DNA of 64,000 bases from Belliella aquatica. Lineage in GTDB: Bacteria; Bacteroidota; Bacteroidia; Cytophagales; Cyclobacteriaceae. The position numbers were made by a program, and so were the translations under genes. Shown piece after piece: positions 60,713 to 64,000 of the stretch. How positions within the stretch are numbered: the first letter of the stretch is position 1; each line of letters starts with the position of its first letter. The notes under the pieces are model-generated. The model had not been told where the DNA came from and searched no databases. It was given only the letters and a program-made list of their open reading frames with translations. The stretch is from assembly GCF_014637795.1 (NCBI RefSeq), contig NZ_BMFD01000001.1, positions 228,523 through 292,522 of the forward strand, written 5' to 3'.

Positions 60713-62512
60713 ATGTCAACTATAACAAAACAATCAATCAACGGGGGTGAGTTTCTGATCAAGGAAACTGAGGCCCAAGAAATCTTCATCTTTGAGGAAT
60801 TCAATGAAGAACAAAAAATGATGGCGCAGGCTTGTCAGGATTTTATCGATACGGAAATCACTCCAAATATCGAAGAGATTGACGGCATGAAAAATCCTGA
60901 AATTATTCCAAATATTTTCAGAAAAGCAGGTGATTTTGGACTTTTAGGCATTGCAGTTCCTCAGGAATATGGTGGAATGGGCATGAGCTTCAATACGTCT
61001 ATGCTGATGGCAGACATCATTGGTTCTGCGGGTTCTTTTTCGACCACTTACGGCGCGCACACAGGTATCGGAACATTGCCGATTTTGTACTACGGCACAG
61101 AAGCACAAAAATCCAAATACTTACCTAAGTTAGCCACAGGTGAGTGGGCTGCTTGCTATTGTTTGACTGAACCCGATGCTGGTTCAGATGCCAATAGTGG
61201 GAAAACCAAAGCAACGCTTTCTGAAGATGGAAAACACTACCTGATCAATGGCCAGAAAATGTGGATTTCAAACGCAGGTTTTGCAGATATCTTTATCGTT
61301 TTTGCTAAAATCGAAGATGATAAAAACCTTACTGCTTTTGTAGTAGAAAAAGGATTCGGTGGAATTACCATGAATGAAGAGGAAAAGAAAATGGGGATCA
61401 AAGGATCATCTACCCGTCAGGTTTTCTTCAACGATTGTAAAGTTCCAGCAGAAAACATGCTTTCTGACAGAGGCAATGGTTTCAAAATCGCTGTGAATAT
61501 CCTGAATATTGGCCGAGTGAAGCTTGGTGCAGGAATTCTAAACGGTTCTAGAGAAGTGATCAGTCAGTGTATCAAATACTCTACAGAAAGAAAACAGTTT
61601 GGCGTAAGCATCAATACATTCGGTGCAATCAAGTCCAAATTGGCAGAAATGGCGATCAGAACGTATGTCTCAGAATCTTTGACTTACAGAGCTGGACAGG
61701 ATATCGAAGACCGGATCAATGACCTGGTATCAGGAGGAATGGAAGATGCCGTAGCCAAGCTGAAAGGTGTGGAAGAATTTGCGATCGAATGTGCGATTTC
61801 TAAGGTTCATGGATCAGAGGTGTTGGATTATGTAGTAGATCAAGGTGTGCAAGTCTATGGAGGAATGGGCTATTCTGCCGATGCCCCAATGGAGCGCGCT
61901 TACAGAGATGCTAGAATCGTGAGAATCTACGAAGGAACCAACGAAATCAACAGAATGCTGATGGTGGGCATGGTTCTTAAGAGAGCAATGAAAGGTGAGA
62001 TTAACCTTTTTGAGCCGGCAATGGCAGTTTCTCAAGAACTGACTTCAGTTCCAAGTTTCGAAACGGTAGATACTTCGGAGCTTTTTGCAGCGGAAAAAGA
62101 AGTAATCAAGAAACTGAAGAAAGTATTCTTAATGGTCGGTGGCAAAGCTGCCATGGCACTTCAGGATAAGATCGAATCGGAGCAAGAGATCATGATGAAT
62201 CTAGCTGATGTGATGATCGAAATCTATGCAGCAGAATCAGCTATTCTTCGAACCGAAAAATTGGTAAGTATGAAAGGCGAGGAAACTTGTAAAAATCAGA
62301 TAGCTATGTCACAAGTTTATCTTTCTACTGCAGTAGATAAAATCAATGCAGCTGCCAAAGAAGCAATTGGTTCTTTCACTAAAGGTGACGAGCAGAAAGT
62401 GATGTTGATGGGCTTGAAGCGCTTTACTAAGATGGATTTGGTAGATACGAGAACCTTGAGAAGAGAGATAGCAGATTATATGATTGCAAAAGGGAAATAT
62501 CCTTTTTCTTAA
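60713..62512 (+). CDS. Acyl-CoA dehydrogenase
   Basis: A 599-residue enzyme of the extended ACAD type. Middle-domain signature CYCLTEPDAGSDANSGKTKA, substrate loop MWISNAGFADIFIVFAKI, catalytic Glu in VRIYEGTNEINRM, plus a C-terminal extension of about 170 residues (SELFAAEKEVIKKLKKVFLM), characteristic of the long acyl-CoA dehydrogenase subgroup. FAD-dependent first step of beta-oxidation; electrons pass to ETF. Last gene of the cluster, with terminator 53 bp downstream. Confidence 0.94.
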   Translation: MSTITKQSINGGEFLIKETEAQEIFIFEEFNEEQKMMAQACQDFIDTEITPNIEEIDGMKNPEIIPNIFRKAGDFGLLGIAVPQEYGGMGMSFNTSMLMADIIGSAGSFSTTYGAHTGIGTLPILYYGTEAQKSKYLPKLATGEWAACYCLTEPDAGSDANSGKTKATLSEDGKHYLINGQKMWISNAGFADIFIVFAKIEDDKNLTAFVVEKGFGGITMNEEEKKMGIKGSSTRQVFFNDCKVPAENMLSDRGNGFKIAVNILNIGRVKLGAGILNGSREVISQCIKYSTERKQFGVSINTFGAIKSKLAEMAIRTYVSESLTYRAGQDIEDRINDLVSGGMEDAVAKLKGVEEFAIECAISKVHGSEVLDYVVDQGVQVYGGMGYSADAPMERAYRDARIVRIYEGTNEINRMLMVGMVLKRAMKGEINLFEPAMAVSQELTSVPSFETVDTSELFAAEKEVIKKLKKVFLMVGGKAAMALQDKIESEQEIMMNLADVMIEIYAAESAILRTEKLVSMKGEETCKNQIAMSQVYLSTAVDKINAAAKEAIGSFTKGDEQKVMLMGLKRFTKMDLVDTRTLRREIADYMIAKGKYPFS

Positions 62513-62564
62513 GTAAGTGGTTGTGCCACAAAGGCGCTAAGACACAAAGTTTGTATATGAAAAT

Positions 62565-62597
62565 AGCCTCTGAGAGATCAGGGGCTTTTTTTGGTTG
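62565..62597 (+). terminator. Terminator T1, identical to T2 at 63272-63304
   Basis: Stem AGCCTCTGA / TCAGGGGCT with GAGA loop and seven T residues. The full 33 bp, including TGGTTG after the T-run, recur exactly at 63272-63304. Upstream is a phrase CACAAAGGCGCTAAGACACA seen in repeat-rich genomes. Confidence 0.92.
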
Positions 62598-62683
62598 TAA
62601 TAATTTGTTTATCTTTAGCTAAGACGTCATAAAAACTTACAACCGAAGAAAGGTGTTTTAATCAAGTATGAATTAAGGTTGCT

Positions 62684-62863
62684 ATGGAAATAAAAAACGA
62701 AATTGTAGAAATTGTAAATAAGCTTCCCGAAGAAGTTTTGGAAGAGCTTTTACAATATCTTCGTCAAGTTGAAAAAACTACTGCGGGCAAAATGAAACTA
62801 TCACTCAATTTTAATAAAATATTAAAGGAAGACAGAGAGCTCCTTGAAAAATTGGCGAAATGA
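62684..62863 (+). CDS. Antitoxin-like small protein of a Doc/Fic module
   Basis: A 59-residue protein from the ATG at 62684. Sequence EIVEIVNKLPEEVLEELLQY resembles DUF2281/antitoxin-type N-terminal helices (xxxLPEExLEELLxY), followed by a basic linker and an acidic C-terminal helix (KILKEDRELLEKLAK). It overlaps the downstream Fic-domain gene by 4 bp (ATGA), the classical antitoxin-toxin layout. It appears intact while the toxin is interrupted. Confidence 0.7.
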   Translation: MEIKNEIVEIVNKLPEEVLEELLQYLRQVEKTTAGKMKLSLNFNKILKEDRELLEKLAK

Positions 62864-63237
62864 TAGATTACCAAGAGGTATTGGAAATACATTCTGTTTT
62901 GATTAAAGAGTTCGGTGGTTTGTCTGGAGTGAGAGATGAAAACGGATTAAAATCAGCACTTGAACGTCCATTTGGTGGTTTTGGAGAAATAGAGTTTTAT
63001 CCAAGTCCTGAAGAAAAAGCTTGAGCAATATTAGAAAGTATAGTCAAGAACCATCCATTTATGGATGGAAATAAAAGAACCGGTTATGTTTTAATGCGTT
63101 TGGTTTTGATGAATTTCGGAAAGGATATTGATGCATCACATGATGAGAAATATGATTTAGTCATTTCAGTAGCATCAGGAAAATTCGATTTTGAAGCTAT
63201 TTTAGAGTGGGTCAACCAACACACAAGTAATCTTTAA
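62860..63237 (+). pseudogene. Doc/Fic-type toxin with an in-frame TGA
   Basis: Frame of 125 codons from ATG 62860. It reads as a death-on-curing Doc/Fic protein: YQEVLEIHSVLIKEFGG near the start, the Fic motif HPFMDGNKRTGY, and FEAILEWVNQHTSNL at the end. Codon 55 is TGA (63022-63024) in EEKA-stop-AILESIVKNHPF, where family members have a residue, often Ala. A single CGA or GGA to TGA change would explain it. The Fic catalytic core lies after the stop, so no active toxin is expected unless it is read through or re-initiated. Either mutational inactivation or sequencing error. Confidence 0.82.
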
Positions 63238-63271
63238 TAACTTCAACTTTGGGAAAGTTGGTATTAAGAAA

Positions 63272-63304
63272 AGCCTCTGAGAGATCAGGGGCTTTTTTTG
63301 GTTG
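63272..63304 (+). terminator. Terminator T2, identical to T1 at 62565-62597
   Basis: The same 33-bp stem-loop and T-run as T1. It lies 34 bp after the toxin pseudogene; a separate hairpin CAACTTTGGGAAAGTTG sits at 63244-63260 in between. The pair brackets the toxin-antitoxin genes as a direct repeat. Confidence 0.9.
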
Positions 63305-63331
63305 AGGTGTAAGAGAGAGGCCTAGGCGGAT

Positions 63332-63345
63332 ATTAAACGTTTAAT
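63332..63345. promoter_or_regulatory. Palindrome ATTAAACGTTTAAT upstream of the recombinase gene
   Basis: A 14-bp perfect palindrome 82 bp before the recombinase start. It could be an operator for the recombinase gene, but no regulator is known here. Confidence 0.35.
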
Positions 63346-63427
63346 TTAGATCAATCATTTTTACTTGGTTTTGATTTAAGGTATTTTAGAAAGTAGCTTT
63401 TGTTTTTTTGGCAATAAATAAGCGCTT

Positions 63428-64000
63428 ATGGAGCAAAGACCCATATCAATCGAAATCATTGGGAGAAAAATAATTCTAAGGATTCCCAAGAATGAGGATG
63501 ACATAAAATTTATTCGCAGTATCCGATATTCTCGCTGGAATAAGGAGGGTTTTTTTTGGGAGATTCCCCATTATCCCGGAAACGTTGAGCTGTTGAAAGG
63601 ATATCTTGGAGATCGCTTGCATCAAATCACCGAACGACCATTGATTGAAATTCCGCAGAAAGATGAGGTAGTTTTATTAGATAATAACCAAGTATTGATG
63701 GTCAAGACAGCTAAGGCGCGACTTCGCTTGTATTTTGGATTTCATGCTGAGCTGATGAAAGTGCTTAAGAGCTTTCCGTATTATAAGTGGGACAGTAAGA
63801 GCAAGTCTTGGAGTATTCCTTATTCTGAGCAGTTTTTGGAGGAGATAAAAAAGAAGATTGAGCAGTTTGGTTTAGTGCTTATTTACAGAGAAGAAGCAAG
63901 GCCTGACAAGGTTCAGAGAAAGTCAAGTGCTGAAATACCCAATTACAGAAAGTGTCCGGAGGAGTATATTCATAAGCTGGAGGAGAGAAGGTATAGTGAA
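63428..64000 (+). CDS. Tyrosine recombinase/integrase, 5' part (runs off the window)
   Basis: The frame starts at ATG 63428 and is open to the window end (191 codons), so it is partial. The N-terminal 150 residues contain two copies of a Trp-rich unit: SRWNKEGFFWEIPHYPGNVE and YKWDSKSKSWSIPYSEQFLE, a HARP-like pattern. From about residue 172 the phage_int_SAM start follows: NYRKCPEEYIHKLEERRYSE, as in Bacteroidota tyrosine recombinases. The catalytic domain would lie beyond the window. It might mobilise the adjacent genes. Confidence 0.65.
   Translation, partial: MEQRPISIEIIGRKIILRIPKNEDDIKFIRSIRYSRWNKEGFFWEIPHYPGNVELLKGYLGDRLHQITERPLIEIPQKDEVVLLDNNQVLMVKTAKARLRLYFGFHAELMKVLKSFPYYKWDSKSKSWSIPYSEQFLEEIKKKIEQFGLVLIYREEARPDKVQRKSSAEIPNYRKCPEEYIHKLEERRYSE

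Noticed and set aside
1-64000. CRISPR arrays, tRNA or rRNA genes
   Set aside because: The tandem repeats at 1-372 and 10-15 kb have long degenerate units without uniform spacers. No TTCGAATC-type tRNA arm within a cloverleaf or rRNA-like block was seen on either strand.

Overview
The window looks like a chromosomal segment of a Bacteroidota bacterium, most likely order Cytophagales, family Cyclobacteriaceae (Algoriphagus-like). The genus is an inference. The evidence is a GldJ-like gliding lipoprotein, many short lipoproteins with an SxC or AAC lipobox, LytTR/LytS signalling, few Shine-Dalgarno sequences, one perfect TAnnTTTG -7 element with an upstream TTG, and low G+C intergenic DNA. I saw no tRNA, rRNA or CRISPR array.

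Layout. (1) 1-15 kb is an accessory, repeat-laden zone. It holds a cytosolic copper-storage-like protein, a triple-CHRD lipoprotein, a nonsense-disrupted Xre/controller-type regulator, and a compact minus-strand four-gene operon: McrB-like AAA+ ATPase, DUF2357/PD-(D/E)xK nuclease, GHKL ATPase and STAS-like DUF4325. Two unknown genes, a cupin, two small lipoproteins and a small ABC pair follow. At least four repeat families fill the gaps: tandem units built from 'ATCCGTG' and 'CTCCGTG' phrases, a TIR-bounded MITE-like element, a nested CCTCCC/GGGAGG hairpin inserted inside the phrase repeat, and short GC-rich hairpins. (2) 15-46 kb is mostly ordinary chromosome: LytTR/LytS, an Asp-box propeller exoprotein, a PLP enzyme, an ElaA-type GNAT, an S9 peptidase, GldJ-like, Mfd, a heme-copper oxidase subunit III, HflKC, Fur, a PDZ-aspartyl protease, a large PAS/GAF histidine kinase, LemA plus two TPM proteins, CIA30, PRC-barrel, a gluzincin lipoprotein and ComF. 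(3) 46.8-54.2 kb is the origin region: ExoIII, an RsbW-like kinase, YbeY, two parS sites in inverted orientation, MnmG, a methyltransferase and an Ig-like lipoprotein, then a 481-bp gene-free stretch full of DnaA boxes that I call oriC. (4) 54.2-62.5 kb is a fatty-acid degradation cluster: acyl-CoA ligase, MarR-type regulator with a repeated ATGCATAAC motif upstream, HAD/enoyl-CoA hydratase fusion, thiolase and acyl-CoA dehydrogenase. (5) 62.5-64 kb is another accessory edge: a Doc/Fic toxin pseudogene with an intact antitoxin gene, bracketed by two identical 33-bp terminators, then the start of a tyrosine recombinase that runs off the window.

How it fits together: the origin and parS pair anchor the window near the replication start. 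The two ends are plastic zones with selfish or defence genes, several carrying nonsense mutations. The beta-oxidation cluster is a self-contained regulated pathway beside oriC. The best candidates for something little described are the McrBC-like operon with its GHKL/STAS pair, and the layered repeat families around it.
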